A DNA stretch of 64,000 nt from Artocarpus heterophyllus (taxonomy: Eukaryota; Streptophyta; Magnoliopsida; Rosales; Moraceae). Both the position numbers and the translations under genes were made by a program. The DNA is taken from contig CM046341.1 in the NCBI GenBank assembly GCA_025403435.1, positions 20,545,460-20,609,459 of the forward strand, given 5' to 3'. Every line of letters starts with the position of its first letter. Positions within the stretch are counted from its first letter, which is position 1. The notes below the pieces were generated by a model. The model did not search any database, had not been told where the DNA came from, and saw only the letters and a program-made list of their open reading frames with translations. This document shows, piece after piece, positions 10,435-21,868 of this stretch.

Positions 10435-12500
10435 TGTAACGCCCTGAAATTTATTTAATGTTAATGTAATATAAATGATGAATTAGTGTGCCATAATTAA
10501 TGTTTCAACATTAATTTGATTATTGGGTTGGATTTAGAATTTTTGGTTATTTTGTTAATTTGATGAATTCAAATGGTTTCTCATTGTTTTAAAATGATGT
10601 TTTGAATTTTAAAAACATAACAATTTGTAAAATGTTAAAAATACTCTGTTTTACAAAACCGTGGGCGGCACATGGTTTTCGTACAGTAAAACCGCCCACC
10701 GATTTTCTCTATTGAATCTCCCTCTTCCTCCTCTCTCCTCACACTCTCCGACCTCTCTCTCTCTCTTCACTCGCTCTCTCTCTCTCTCTTGATCTCTCCC
10801 GGCTACCCTCTCATTCTCTCCCAAATTCTCTCTCAAAATTTTAATCAAAATCGAATCCAAGCTTCGGGTTAGCAAGGAGGAAGCTCGAGGACATGATTTA
10901 GCAACCGAGAACGTGGATTGAAGCTTCGATTCGAGGTTAGTTTTGAAATTTTTAAACTTTTTCCAAAATTTTTAATTTTGTGCATTTTTGAAATCTAGGT
11001 TTGTTTAAGCTTAGAAAACATTGGATTTGAATTAAATGAACTTAGAACAACTAGAATCTAAGCTTAGATTGAAGAAAAACAGATTGGATTCAAGATTTTT
11101 CATTTTTCTCCCTATTTTCTCATTTTTGGATTTTTGAATGAGTCTAAATGTGTTCTAATATGTTTTTCTACCAACTATGATTATTTTCTATGCTTGGGAT
11201 TTGAGAAAAACAGGTTAGAATCAAGATTTGTGTTTTACGGATCGAGAAACCCGTGGCTAGAATTTCTGGGTTTTCCCAGTTCGGTAGGCCGAACTGCGTG
11301 TTTGGTAGGCCAGAATAGGGATCAACAGGCCGGTGTTCTTCCGTCCGGCAGGCCGAAGCAGGGAGTCCGACAGGCCGACTGAGGCATGGAAAATTTTGTG
11401 ATTTTTACCCGTTTTCACTGTTTTGAACCCTGATTTAAATTCCAACCTTATAAGATGATTTTAAAAGTACAAATGGCACACTAGGACATCATGAAATGGT
11501 TTAGTAAAATATAATGTCTCGAACTAGATATTGATCGACTTAGTTTGCATCTAGAATTGTTCGTGGTTCCACGGAGCTAACGTATAGCGGACCGGGATTA
11601 CGGTGTGGGGCACCAGCACGAGTATTGAGGTAGGACTTCTACCCTATTCCTTGGTAGCCTAGTTTCAAAATGATTTGGCTTTGATATGGATTTCTATTAA
11701 AATGTTTTCAACGGTTGTTTGAAAATGAATTTATCGGTTATATTTTAATATACCGTGAACTGAAAATGAACTTCATAATGAATGTAAATGACAACACTCG
11801 GTAATTAGGTTTTGAATGATGATGATAACAAACATATAGCATGATGCCATATCAGAGATCAGGTCGTGTAGCGATCGACCTTGGGGGCAGGTCCCGAAAC
11901 CCAGCTGGGCCACTACGGTGGTGATACTATTATGGTTTGCCTAGGAAAGGAAAATGATATTATTAGTTATACGGGTAAACTGTTCTGGCTAAGAATGGTT
12001 TTACTCAAATTTATTTATTTATTCAAGGTTTCCTTTAAATAACTCCTAAATAATGACCTGTTTCTTTACATTAAATTATTTTATAAAACATAGTCCTACT
12101 GAGCCTTTCGCTCACGTTTTATTTGTTTTAAATTTCCCCCTCTAGGTGGTTTTCCATTTAGGTTTGGAGAGGATTCTTCGAACCGAACTCAGGAGCAACA
12201 GAAGAATTAATTTATCTTTTGTATCATTTAATCAAGGCATATAAGACTTTAACTTTATTTGTATCTAGACTGTGATTGTATTTATGATATTATCAGTACC
12301 ATGTGTGTGCACAAGTTGTGGATCTGTGGGACCCATACTCGCTACGTTATTCTTTTATGTAAATTTTTCATGAATGATTTTCTTTAAATTTTTATATTTT
12401 ATATTTAATTAAACCCCTTAAACTTTGGATTTTAATTAAATTCTCTTTTAATTAATTTAAATAATCCGTCACGTCACCTCCCGTACTCCAGGGCGTGACA
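10435..12500 (+). repeat. 5' LTR of the chromovirus
   Basis: The LTR is 2066 bp. It begins TGTAACGCCCTGAAAT and ends CCAGGGCGTGACA. It carries a CT-rich tract (10710-10800) and a GC dyad array (11279-11392). Near its end lies a CTACTGAGCCTTTCGCTCAC segment that LTRs A and B also have in weaker form (CTACTGAGC). It matches the right LTR over most of its length, but at about 11110-11390 the two are clearly different. Confidence 0.95.
11279..11392 (+). repeat. GC-rich dyad array in the chromovirus 5' LTR
   Basis: Copies include GTTCGGTAGGCCGAAC (11279-11294), TTTGGTAGGCCAGAA, GGCAGGCCGAAGCAGGGAG and GACAGGCCGACTGAGG. It lies about 480 bases after the CT tract. Immediately upstream is a stretch of roughly 150 bases that the other LTR of this element lacks. 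Confidence 0.85.
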
Positions 12501-12503
12501 GAA

Positions 12504-12515
12504 TGGTATCAGAGC
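12504..12515 (+). other. Primer-binding site (initiator Met-tRNA) of the chromovirus
   Basis: TGGTATCAGAGC starts three bases after the LTR end. It is complementary to the 3' end of plant initiator Met-tRNA and is the standard site for minus-strand priming in this lineage. Confidence 0.93.
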
Positions 12516-12605
12516 TCAAGGTTATGAACCTTGGGAATTGTGCACACATAGGTTTGGCAATAAAATACCTCTGACAGTCCAAATTTTGTTTTTAGAAGTG
12601 AGAGA

Positions 12606-13500
12606 ATGGCACCTAGACGTCGTTCAACAGCTGACGTCGAGTTCAAAAATGATGAGAGCATGATGAGGTCTATGTTTGCGACTTTTCGGTAGATCGCAGC
12701 CAGGGCTAGACCGAAAGACTCTAGTGTTAGTAGTCGGCATGCGTACTGTAAGAAATTTCGACAGGAATCTATTTCGACTTTTGATGGTAATGGGGATCCG
12801 CAGTTAGCAGAGTATTGGTTGGACTCGGTCTTGAAGCATTTGGATACCCTTGGTGTGCTTAAGGAGTATCATGTGGAGTTTGCTGCGTATATGCTCGAGG
12901 GTGGCGCTAACACTTGGTGGAAACAAGCTAAGCGTTTGGAGCGCGGTGGCAATATCAGTTGGGACAGGTTCGAGGAGCTATTATATGATCGGTATTTTTC
13001 GCAAGGGTATAGAGATTAGAAGGCAGCTGAGTTTTATAGGTTGCAGCAGGGTGATCTTTCAGTTCGGGAAATGAGGCAAGGTTTAATGAGTTGGCTAGGT
13101 TTGCTCCATCAGCGGTGGCATCGGAGCGTGAAAAATGTATTAAGTTTCAGGAAAGGCTCAAGGCTCTTATTCGGCGGCAGTTGGTTGCTCCACGGCTAAG
13201 GAGTTTCAGAGAGCGTGTGTCGTCGGCGATATCCGTGGAGAATGATTATGTGCAGTATTGTGAGGACCGATCCACGGCTTCAGGAGGACCACAGAGGAGT
13301 GGCAGGAAGAGCACCAGTAGTCGTCCAGCTCCAGGGAAGGGCAAGCAAGGTGGCACAAACAGTGGTAGCAGCAATTCGTCTGACAGCTGGCGCAGCAATC
13401 CCTACAGCTTTCATTGTCATTTATGTCAGTAGCCCGGACACATCAAGAGGAATTGCCCGATCAGGAGTGCTCGTCTTGGATCTTAGACCGGGGAAGATGC
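12606..13500 (+). pseudogene. gag: Chromovirus gag (capsid and zinc knuckle)
   Basis: Gag forms the particle that packages element RNA. The ATG at 12606 opens MAPRRRSTADV and lies about 90 bases after the PBS. The capsid segment is recognisable from 12770 (FDGNGDPQLAEYWLD) to 13018 (WWKQAKRLE, then FEELLYDRYFSQGYRD). A CCHC zinc knuckle follows near 13415-13456 (CHLCQ, stop, PGHIKRNC). Breaks are TAG at 12690, TAG near 13017, at least one frameshift between 13020 and 13090, and TAG inside the knuckle where Gln is expected. The region after the knuckle is Gln/Pro-rich in one frame and runs into the protease frame. The gene cannot yield a full Gag. Confidence 0.85.
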
Positions 13501-13663
13501 CAGTCGTCAATCTCAGCCTCAGACCCTACCTCCGCCTCAGTAGTACCCGCAGTTGCAATATCCCTAGTTCTCTCCTCAGCAGTTCTCATATCCGGCATGG
13601 GGGCAGCAGCCGCAACATTTCTAGCACAGTGTCCCTCAGTATCGAGCTCCGAGTACAGGTAGT

Positions 13664-14146
13664 GTGCAGTCGTCTCCATCCCAGCAGCATCGGCAAAGTA
13701 ATCCAGGACCCAGCAATGTCGGTAGAGGGAAAGGAAAGGCGCCAGTGCAGGTTCATGCGATGGCATCTAGAGGGTCAGATTCTCATGTTGGTAACGCGGT
13801 TGTCGATGGTATGATCTTGGTTTCTAGATCTTTAGCTCACGTTTTATTTGATACCGGTGCCTCTCATTCTCTCATTTCGAGTTCTTTTGTACATGCCTTG
13901 GGATTAGAGATAGAAGAGTTTAATGAACCCCTAGTTATAACTTCTCCCTTGGGGCGGGTGTGTGTAAATTGTATGTGTAAATCTTGTAAAATAAAGATTG
14001 GGGATGAGATTTTGAAAAGTGATTTGATTATACTCTCCATGAGCTCTTATGATGTAATTCTAGGGATGGACTGGTTGTCTAGGTATAATGCAGTTGTGGA
14101 CTGCCAACTTAGAAAAGTGACCCTAGTGTCTGATAGGGGACGATGA
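13664..14146 (+). pseudogene. Chromovirus aspartic protease
   Basis: An open stretch of 160 codons carries the retropepsin active site FDTGASHSLIS (13847-13880), the hydrophobic YDVILGMDWL segment that follows it in this family, and a Gly/Lys-rich leader (GRGKGKAPVQ). The protease would cleave the polyprotein during particle maturation. The active site is intact. The frame ends at TGA after VSDRGR, and the next RT frame is offset, so a frameshift lies between 14146 and 14269. The Met at its start is internal to the polyprotein. Confidence 0.9.
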
Positions 14147-14268
14147 TCACTTACCAGGGTGGTGGTGATTGGTTAATGAGTGAGCGTCTCATGAAGTCGT
14201 GTCTAGGAGGGCGATAGAATCTAGGTTGATGTGCTTTTCTTGCCAACCTAGATTGTGAGCCCTATGCT

Positions 14269-14782
14269 TTGAGTGGCAGTGTAGCGATTTCGATGGTTGA
14301 TGAGTTCGAGGATGTCTTCCCCGACGAGTTGTCAGGATTACCATCGCATCGGGAGATTGAGTTTGGTATCGAGTTGTTTCCGGGAACAGCACCGATTTCT
14401 ATGGCACCTTCTCGGATGGCGCCAGCAGAAATGAAAGAATTGAGGAAGCAACTTTAAGAGCTTGCTGATAAAGGGTATATTCGGAATAGCACATCTCCGT
14501 GGAGAGCACCGGTTTTGTTTACTAAGAAGCACGATGGGACTCTCAGGTTGTGTGTGGATTATCGGCAGCTGAATCGTGTTACGGTGAAGAACAAGTATCC
14601 CTTGCCTAGGATTGACGAGTTGTTTGATCAGTTGAGAGGTTCACGGTACTTCTCAAAGATTGATTTGCGGTCGGGTTATCATCAGCTCAGGATTAAGGAA
14701 GAGGATATTCCCAAGACAGCTTTCAGGACTCGGTATGGGCACTTCGAGTTTTTGGTTATATCGTTTGGGTTGACGAATGCTC
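14269..14782 (+). pseudogene. Chromovirus reverse transcriptase, N-terminal part before the Copia insertion
   Basis: The segment begins with the family's FEDVFPDELSGLPSHREIEF lead-in. It continues through [20 protein letters not shown], the first catalytic block [15 protein letters not shown] and the [10 protein letters not shown] segment, and ends at SFGLTNA. One TAA (14455) interrupts it. The Copia element entered exactly at the next codon, and the coding frame resumes at 24413 without a shift. The first catalytic aspartate (KIDLRSG) is present. Confidence 0.93.
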
Positions 14783-16760
14783 TGTTGGAAACAAAGTGCG
14801 CAGCGGAATTTTAAAATTGTTCATCAGAGTATTTTCCAAAACACAAGTTTGACATGTTATATGTATAAATTAAACAGATCTTACTAACCTCAGTGTGCCG
14901 AAGAACCTTCGCGACCTGTGTAGAGAAGTAACGTTCCAGAAGAGCCTCAACCAACTGGTCTTCTTTGCTATTCTCTATCCACAACCGGAGTGAGTGTGGG
15001 CTCACACGTACAGCTCTTCCACCGGTGACTCTCCTTCCAACCAATAGAGAGAACCCAAAGCTAGTGTTCGTAATTTGTGAACAAAAGCTCTCAGGGAGTT
15101 TTCAGATGCTCACTAGAAGAGTATCACTCTTAATCTCTCAAATTGATCTGAGTAAATCATTAGACTCACTCCCTTTTTATACCTATTGGTCCTTGGGGTC
15201 AGTCCATATCAGATTAGGTCTCAAAAATTGAAACAGAATCAAGTTCGGATCAATATCTGATAAGATACGCGTAATCTTAATTGTCGCGGTCGGCATGCCG
15301 AACTGTGTGATAGGCAGGCCGAACTGCAGAGAAAAAATCTCCGCGAATCTTTTATTTTCCACCCGAGATTCTAAAAGATAAAGTCTCAGTTTTGATTCAA
15401 ATAGCCCAATAGAAAAGATATCTGATCAAAACAAACTTTATCAAGATAATCTCTAAGAAAATAAATCAATTCACAATAATTCTACAAGTTTATCTTGTTC
15501 TAATTGTCCAAAATTAAAACAACCGATAAACAGACAAGAATTATCCGAACGCCATAATTCAACAAGTTCATCTTGAACTAATTTCTTACATAATTAATTC
15601 AACCGATAAACAGACATGAATTATTTGATTCTTATAAATTTTAAACCAATCTGATAAATCCGACATAAGTCACCAATTATTGGAAAAGCACGCCGTGTCG
15701 TTACAGGATTTTGTGAGCTAGCAAAGGGGACCAAAATGGACCTATAAAGTTCAAGCTCATGATAATTATGAAACCCAATATCCCAGATATACATTTCACA
15801 ATTATCAACTTCAACGCTACTCCACTAAAAGCTTGGAGCTGCACTCTCGAACTTTATAGAATTACGAAGCTCGTGTAGCTAAGTCACCATGACATATCAT
15901 AGTGTATCGCATCCCCATATGATCATCCATAACCGGCTTAAGGACAAGTTCTGTCTTACCTTCCCGATTATTTTTATCTTACGTTCCATTGTCTCACCAT
16001 TAGAAAACTTACCATCCAAAGATAGTATACCATTCGGTTACACCTATGTATCCAAATGGTTGAGCGCTCCAGTTTTCCAATTACAGGACAACGCATATAA
16101 GAGGATATCATTACTCCTAAAGAGGAGCTATGGATTCCATATCTATGAATAACAAGTCTACGCTACCAAGAGTCATGCCTCCAACGTACCGGCATGCATG
16201 CCACTATAGAGATGTGGGAGTCACCCATTGGTACATCAAAAGACACAAATCGAGACAACGGGCCCATTATTCATCTCAGGATTAAGATACAATACAAATG
16301 ATTGTCTAAAGTGAATCGATTTGCCAAGACAGAATTATTAATCCAAATCAATTCACTTTATGTCCCGATCCAACACATCGTCACCTATGACAACGCGCCA
16401 ATGTTTCTATTCACGGAGTCCAACTCCGATGGCCCAGACAAACCATCTCCCAAAAGGGATATAGACAACATAACAATCTTTACATGAATAAAGCACCCAA
16501 CTTTATTCCCTCGATTGCAGATCATATGTTTTAGACCATCACCTTAAGAGTCGTGTCTACCGCATAATCATCCCATCATATGCCCAACTCTTAAGGTTTA
16601 GACTGACAGTCCCAGACTACTGTTTGCTTATCATACATTCAAAAAATATGAACGTAAAGAGGACAATATTTGGTATATATAAATAAATAAATTCTTTATT
16701 GATAAAAATGTCTCCAAAAACGTATTACATTTTTACTCCTTAGAGCATACATGTCTAACA
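14783..16760 (-). repeat. 3' LTR of the Copia element
   Basis: The LTR is 1978 bp, with plus-strand ends TGTTGGAAAC and ATGTCTAACA. On the sense strand a TATA box (GGTATAAAAAGG) lies at 15172-15183. The GC dyad unit at 15285-15330 lies just upstream of it in sense orientation. It is 54 bases shorter than the 5' LTR, explained by two indels (9 and about 45 bases) at and near the dyad array. Confidence 0.96.
15285..15330 (-). repeat. Short GC dyad array in the Copia 3' LTR
   Basis: It contains the palindrome TCGGCATGCCGA (15290-15301) and GGCAGGCCGAACTG. The other LTR of this element has an additional block of about 45 bases with two more units here. Confidence 0.85.
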
Positions 16761-16774
16761 ATCTCCCACTTACA
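16761..16774 (-). other. Polypurine tract of the Copia element
   Basis: On the sense strand AAGTGGGAGAT immediately precedes the 3' LTR start TGTTAGAC. This is the standard place and composition for plus-strand priming in Copia elements. Confidence 0.85.
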
Positions 16775-18418
16775 CTAAGTGAGTAAATACTGCAAATTTC
16801 GCATCCCCATAGCTTCCACATGCCTTTCGAAGACTCTCCCAGAAAGTGTCTTTGTAAATGGATCAGCTAAATTGTCCTCTGACGCGATCTTGCACACCGT
16901 GACATGCCCGCTCTCAACGAAGTCCTTTATCACATGATACTTCCGATCAATATGCTTACTCTTCTTGTGAAATCTTGGTTCCTTAGCATTAGCTACCGCC
17001 GCACTGTTATCACAGTACAGTGATACCGCTTTATCCATACCAGGAACTACCTCAAGATCCCCAAGAAACTTGCGGAGCCACACTGCTTCTTTCGAAGCAT
17101 CACTAGCCGCCACATACTCGGCCTCCATCGTTGAATCCGAAGTGCAATCTTGCTTCGCACTTCTCCAACTGATGGCACCGCCACCCAGAGTAAACACAAA
17201 CCCCGATGTCGATTTCCTAGAATCCAGGCAGGATTGAAAATCCGAATCAGTGTATCCTAGAGGAGTTAAATCCTCACCCGAATACACAAGCATATACCCT
17301 CGAGTCCTTCTTAGGTACTTGAAAATATGCTTTACCGCAACCCAATGGTTCGGTCCTGGATCCGCCTGAAATCGACTCACTATCCCGACCGCATAGCTAA
17401 TATCTAGTCGAGTGCAAAGCATGGCATACATGAGACTACCCATTGCCGAAGCATAAGGTACCTTCTTCATGTATTCTCTTTCTTCATAAGACTTTGGAGA
17501 GTCTTTCTTAGAAAGAGTAATTCCAGACCTAGATGGTTGCCCACCTTTCTTGGAATCCTGCATTGCAAACCTCCTGAGAATTTTATCTATGTAGCTGGCC
17601 TATGACAAAGCTATCATTTTGTTCTTCCTATCCCGAAAGATCTGGATACCGAGAACAAAATTAGCCTCACCCAAGTCCTTCATGTCAAACTGCTTGGTCA
17701 ACCATAATTTGACCGATGACAATGCCCCAACGTCATTGCCAATTAGCAGAATGTCATCTACATAGAGTAGTAGAAAAACCACCTTCCCATTCTTAATGTG
17801 TTTGTAAACACATGGTTCATCCACATTTTGTGAGAACCCATAAGTCTTGATCACTTGATCAAATCTTATGTTCCAAGAACGAGAAGCCTACTTAAGTCCA
17901 TAAATTGACTTTAGCAGCTTACAAACCTTACCCTCTTGACCCGCGACCTTGAACCCGTCTGGTTGTTCCATATAAATGGACTCATCAAGATAGCCATTCA
18001 GAAAAGCCGTCTTGACATCCATCTGCCAAATCTCGTAGTCGAGAGCGGCAGCTATGGACAAGAGAATCCATATGGACTTAAGCATGGCTACAGGCGAAAA
18101 GGTTTCCTCATAATCGATTCCTTCCTTTTGCGTATAACCCTTAGCTACCAGTCTAGCCTTAAAGGTTTCGACCTTTCCATCCACTCCTCTTTTCCTCTTG
18201 TAGATCCACTTACTCCCTATGGGTTTTACCCCTTCGGGAAGATCCACAAGCTCCCAGACCCGATTAGTCTCCATAGACTTCATCTCAATGTTCATGGCCT
18301 CTGTCCAGAGTCTTGAATCAACATCCTCCATAGCTTCTGCGTAAGTATAAGGATCCCTTTCATGTTCATCCGGTTCAGCCAAAAAGACCTCCCCATTGAA
18401 CATATCCGATCCTCCCAC
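16775..18418 (-). pseudogene. Copia reverse transcriptase and RNase H
   Basis: One frame spans the RT and RNase H, broken by only two stops, both at a Gln codon position (after SIYGLK near 17888 and after MIALS near 17600). The RT shows [44 protein letters not shown] and an intact LYVDDILLIG box (about 17740-17770). The RNase H has GYTDSDFQSCLDSRKSTSG, MEAEYVAASDASKEAVWLRK, YCDNSAAVANA and a C-terminal EDNLADPFTKTL. It ends with TAA at 16775, 14 bases before the LTR. The catalytic residues I can identify are kept, so decay is recent compared with the other Copia copy. Confidence 0.95.
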
Positions 18419-19237
18419 TACGCTGAAGCTCCTGAGGTTGTTGTTCAGGTTTGTTTGGTTTTTCTACACCGATCGGAATGGTTTCGTTCGGAACCTCCGG
18501 AGTAAACGGATTACCCCTCAACTCCTCAAGCACCACTTTGTTTTGAGGTTTAAAGTCGTTCATGTAACTCTCCTCAAGGAAAGTTGCATTAGTTGAAACC
18601 ACGACTTTATTTTCCTTTAGGTTATAAAAATAACCCCCTTTAGTCCCTTTTGGATATCCTACAAACACGCAAACTTCTGAACGTGCTTCCAACTTATTCG
18701 GATCCTTAAACAGGACATGAGCTGGACATCCCCATATGCGAATATGGTTTAAGGATGTCTTCCGTCTTGTCCACAAATCGTGAGGAGTTTTAGGGACCGA
18801 TTTTGAAGCCACATTGTTCAAAAGATAACATGCGGTTTGTAGTGCATATCCCCAAAAGGATAAAGGCAATGATGAATAACTCATCATGGACCGAATCATG
18901 TCCAACAAAGTCCTATTCCTTCTCTCTGCTACGCCATTCTGCTGCGGAGTGCCCGACGCAGTCAAATGGGATAAAATCCCATTCTCTAACAAGTGTCCCA
19001 AGAACTCATCAGAAAGGTATTCCCCACCTCGATCAGATCGAAGTGCCTTTATGGGTCTACCCAATTGCTTTTCCACTTCAGCCCGAAACTCCCTGAACTT
19101 ATCATAAGTTTAGCTTTTGTGGTGCATTAGGTACACATACCCATATCTTGAGTAATCGTCAATAAAAGTAACGAAGTACTCATACCCTCCTCGTGCCCGG
19201 ATGTTCATCGGTCCGTAAACATCACTATGCACAAGTT
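18375..19237 (-). pseudogene. Copia integrase core and C-terminal part
   Basis: The core reads ELVHSDVYGPMN (first Asp), then [15 protein letters not shown] (second Asp) and [20 protein letters not shown] (catalytic Glu). [20 protein letters not shown] and [17 protein letters not shown] follow. A one-base loss in a G run near 19240 shifts it out of the upstream frame, and a TAA lies near 19108. At about 18400 a short deletion relative to the copy at 560-590 removes the RRQPERYI segment and shifts the frame into the RT. All three catalytic acidic residues are present. A GTG codon at 19076 is only an internal Val. Confidence 0.92.
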
Positions 19238-20710
19238 CTAGAACCCCTTCGGCCCATTGCCCTTAGACCCGTATGGTCTTTTGGTCATTTTACCCTCCAA
19301 ACAAGACTCACATTGAGGTATAGATTCCACCTTTAAGTGACTTAAAGGTCCATCCCTTACCAACCTTTGAATCCTATTTAGGTTAATATGGCCAAGACGC
19401 AAATGCCAAAGATAAGTCTTATTAGAGTGAGAAGTTTTAAGTCTTTTTGAGTCATTATGATTTATCTCAGCATTAAGCAATAGGTCCATCTTAGGTTTGA
19501 TAAAATATAGATTATTTTGCATCCATCCAGAACAGATAAAAGATTTGTTTTTACGAATCACCACTTTTTCATTAAAAGATACCACGTAGGAGTCTTTAAA
19601 TAAAGAAGATACAGAAATTAAATTCCTTTTAAATTTAGGAACATAAAAACAATCTCGCAAAATTAAACTCCTATAATTATCAAAATAAAGATGGACATCT
19701 CCCACTGCTTCCGCTGAGACCAAGGATCCATCGTCCATCTGAAGCGTTAAGTCTTCACGAAGTAGACTTCTCGTTTCTTTGAATCCCTGCAGAGAAACAC
19801 AAACATGATTAGTTGCACCGGAATCTATGACCCAAATGTCACTGGATTCCTCAACCAAACAAGTTTCTAAATATAGAAGATCACACCTACCTCCCTTGGA
19901 AAGGAAGTCCTTGCAATGCTTCTTTATATGTCCGACCTTACCACAAAAGAAGCACTTAAGCTTCTTTGGGTTCTTCTTCTTCTTCTTCTTGCTCTTGGTT
20001 GCAATAGGAATAGAAGACTTCCCACTTTTGGCCCGTTGCTTCTTTCCATTCCCAGAGTTAGGATTGGAACCAGAAGCAGCTACCATATTGGCCTCTCCAC
20101 CAGCAGGAGACTCCCTGATCAGCAGTTCAAACTCTTGTAACTGTTTCATCAGTTCTGTCAAGGTCATATCCCGTCTATTGCTTAGATTAAAAGTAGCTCT
20201 AAACAGAATAAATTCCTTAGACAGAGTCTCAAAGACCATAGTCATCTGAGTTTCAGCATCGATGTCGGCTCCATTGGTTTGAGCCTCAGTGAGGTAACCC
20301 ATGACCAACATCATGTGCTCCTTTACAGATGTCCCCGGTCTCTGTCTACAGTTTAAGAGTTTCTGAAGCGCCCCTTGCCACTTTGTTATGGCCTGGCCTC
20401 CAAACATGTCCTCCAGATTATCCAAGATCTGCTTCGCAGTCTCATAATCCTGGTGTTGAGCCTGCAGCACGTTATTCATGCTAGCCATAACATAGCAGCG
20501 GGCCTGATCATTAGCATCTTTCCAGCGGTCGTACGCTTGGAATTGTTCATTACTTGAGTCTCCCATAGGCTCGGGAGGACAAGGAGTTGTCAGAACATAT
20601 TTCAGTTTCTCAAAGGAAAGGACAATGTCCAGGTTCCTTTTCCAATCATTATAGTTCTCACCGGTTAATTGGTTTTTGTCAAGTATCGATGATAAAGCGT
20701 TTTTAGACAT
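19238..20710 (-). pseudogene. gag: Copia GAG, protease and pre-integrase region
   Basis: The likely start is the ATG at 20710 (MSKNALSSILDKNQLTG), not the upstream in-frame ATG at 20782. The GAG part carries the Copia-type NYNDWKRNLDIVL and DLEDMFGGQ segments (UBN2-like) and a basic stretch with a (K)n run. A zinc knuckle CFFCGKVGHIKKHC follows (about 19912-19953). The protease has WVIDSGATNHVC (near 19807-19840). The GAG-pre-integrase domain has YLWHLRLGHINLNRI and CESCLEGKMTKRPY, the zinc-binding HHCC block. This region is one open frame of about 490 codons until the frameshift at 19238, so GAG and protease could in principle still be translated. Confidence 0.94.
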
Positions 20711-20861
20711 TTTTAATCTACAATAAAGAATCATATACCAAACATAAGCAAACATATATAATAATTTAGTAAGATAACACAATCATGTAAAATCATACAA
20801 ATGTGTTTATGTGTCAAAACCTTGAAAATATCACAACCTTACAACGATAATTCCCAACTCA

Positions 20862-21189
20862 GAATTCAACAAGCTCCTAGGGGAGTCATGCCAAATTCAA
20901 TCAGGAACACGGATCCCCTCCTGATTAATATATGCCATCCAGGACCCGTATGATCCAGCATATACTAATAATCGTTTCTTTGGCCATTAATTTTATTAAC
21001 AGAGCTCCTAGGGGAGGTTAATAATAAAATTAACGTGAGTGTATAACCACCGTTTTAATATTTTATCCATGATTTATAATCACCACCTAGGGGTGTGCAA
21101 CCATAAATCATACTAAAATACATTATCCTTTCAGAGATCCAATCTGGTACATGATAGAAATCCCTTCCTAGGGGTTGGGACCATCATGT
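20862..21189 (-). repeat. Series of six inverted repeats (possible RNA hairpins) in the Copia leader
   Basis: Between the PBS and GAG there are successive stem-like inverted repeats. H1 is 20862-20898 (GAATT...AATTC). H2 is 20900-20925 (ATCAGGA...TCCTGAT). H3 is 20930-20963 (ATATGC...GCATAT). H4 is 20987-21033 (arms TTAATTTTATTAAC and GTTAATAATAAAATTAA around CTCCTAGGGGAG). H5 is 21069-21111 (ATGATTTAT...ATAAATCAT) and H6 is 21149-21189 (ACATGAT...ATCATGT). H1, H4, H5 and H6 share a CCTAGGGG-type core at the tip. In the genomic RNA the order is reversed and the core reads CCCCTAGG. Function is unknown; leader hairpins in retroelements can serve packaging or dimerisation. Confidence 0.75.
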
Positions 21190-21670
21190 TCTTCCTATGG
21201 ACCAACGATGGAGGCCTTAGGTTCTCTCTTCGAAAACCTTCTCCCACTCAATCTTTTGAAGTCAAGGTTTTATTTTGAAATTATGCATGAACAAATTTAA
21301 TATGAGCAGCACTCCCTATTCTATATGACATGTTATCAATATACATGGTAAATCATATTATAATGCAGACAAGCAAAGCAATCAAGCAAAGCTACAAGCA
21401 TAATAATAATAATAACCGTAATATTATGGTTCCACCCTAGAGAATAGAAAAACTAAGATTACAAGAGAATAATCGAGACATTTATCGATTCTTCATCCTT
21501 GAATCCTCAAGCTGTATCCTTCTTCATGTAATATCCATCTTCAAGTCCTCAATCCCGTATGAATCGAACACTTCATATTTCCGGTCATATCCAAATTTAA
21601 TGTTTCTCAGAATCGTCCCAAAAATAAAATTAAAATTGCACTGGAAAATCGCACCTTTTCTGGACACCTG
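21190..21670 (-). other. Copia leader, unstructured AT-rich part
   Basis: This lies between the hairpin series and the dyad array in the 5' leader. I see no convincing coding on the sense strand beyond short frames. It includes (TAA/AAT) repeats near 21400-21420. Confidence 0.5.
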
Positions 21671-21671
21671 G

Positions 21672-21868
21672 CAGCTCTCGGTCGGCAGGCCGATCTGGGT
21701 GATCGGTCTGCCGATCATGGTGGTTCGGCCTGCCGAACATGAAGGTTCGGCCTGCCGGCAGAGCACCAAAATTTCTGCCCCACTGTCGGCCTGCCGGACC
21801 GTACGTCCGGCCTGCCGATCTGTGACCTTCGGCCTGCCGAACTGTGAGGTTCGGCATGCCGACCGAGC
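21672..21868 (-). repeat. GC-rich dyad array in the Copia leader
   Basis: This is the densest array in the window, with about eight units in 200 bases. Examples are GGTCGGCAGGCCGATC, GATCGGTCTGCCGATC, GTTCGGCCTGCCGAAC (21723-21738, a perfect dyad) and GTCCGGCCTGCCGATC. Several units are perfect or near-perfect inverted repeats with a 2-base centre. It lies outside the LTR, roughly 500-700 bases downstream of the PBS in sense orientation. The frames crossing it (rich in Gly, Arg, Pro, Ala, Cys) follow from the repeat and are not real proteins. Confidence 0.9.

Noticed and set aside
12504..12515. tRNA gene related to the Met-tRNA match
   Set aside because: Only the 12-base complement of a tRNA 3' end is present, as expected for a PBS; no cloverleaf or A/B boxes are seen.
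13215..13814. 199-codon frame and overlapping frames on both strands in the chromovirus gag-protease linker
   Set aside because: They are out of frame with the recognisable gag zinc knuckle and protease, and have Ser/Arg-rich, low-information composition.
14965..16487. Several frames in the Copia 3' LTR with identical copies at 22558-24134
   Set aside because: They are identical only because the LTRs are duplicated. None has a domain, and they lie antisense to the element.
18803..20249. Plus-strand frames opposite the Copia gag-pol
   Set aside because: They are shadows of the minus-strand polyprotein, without motifs of their own.
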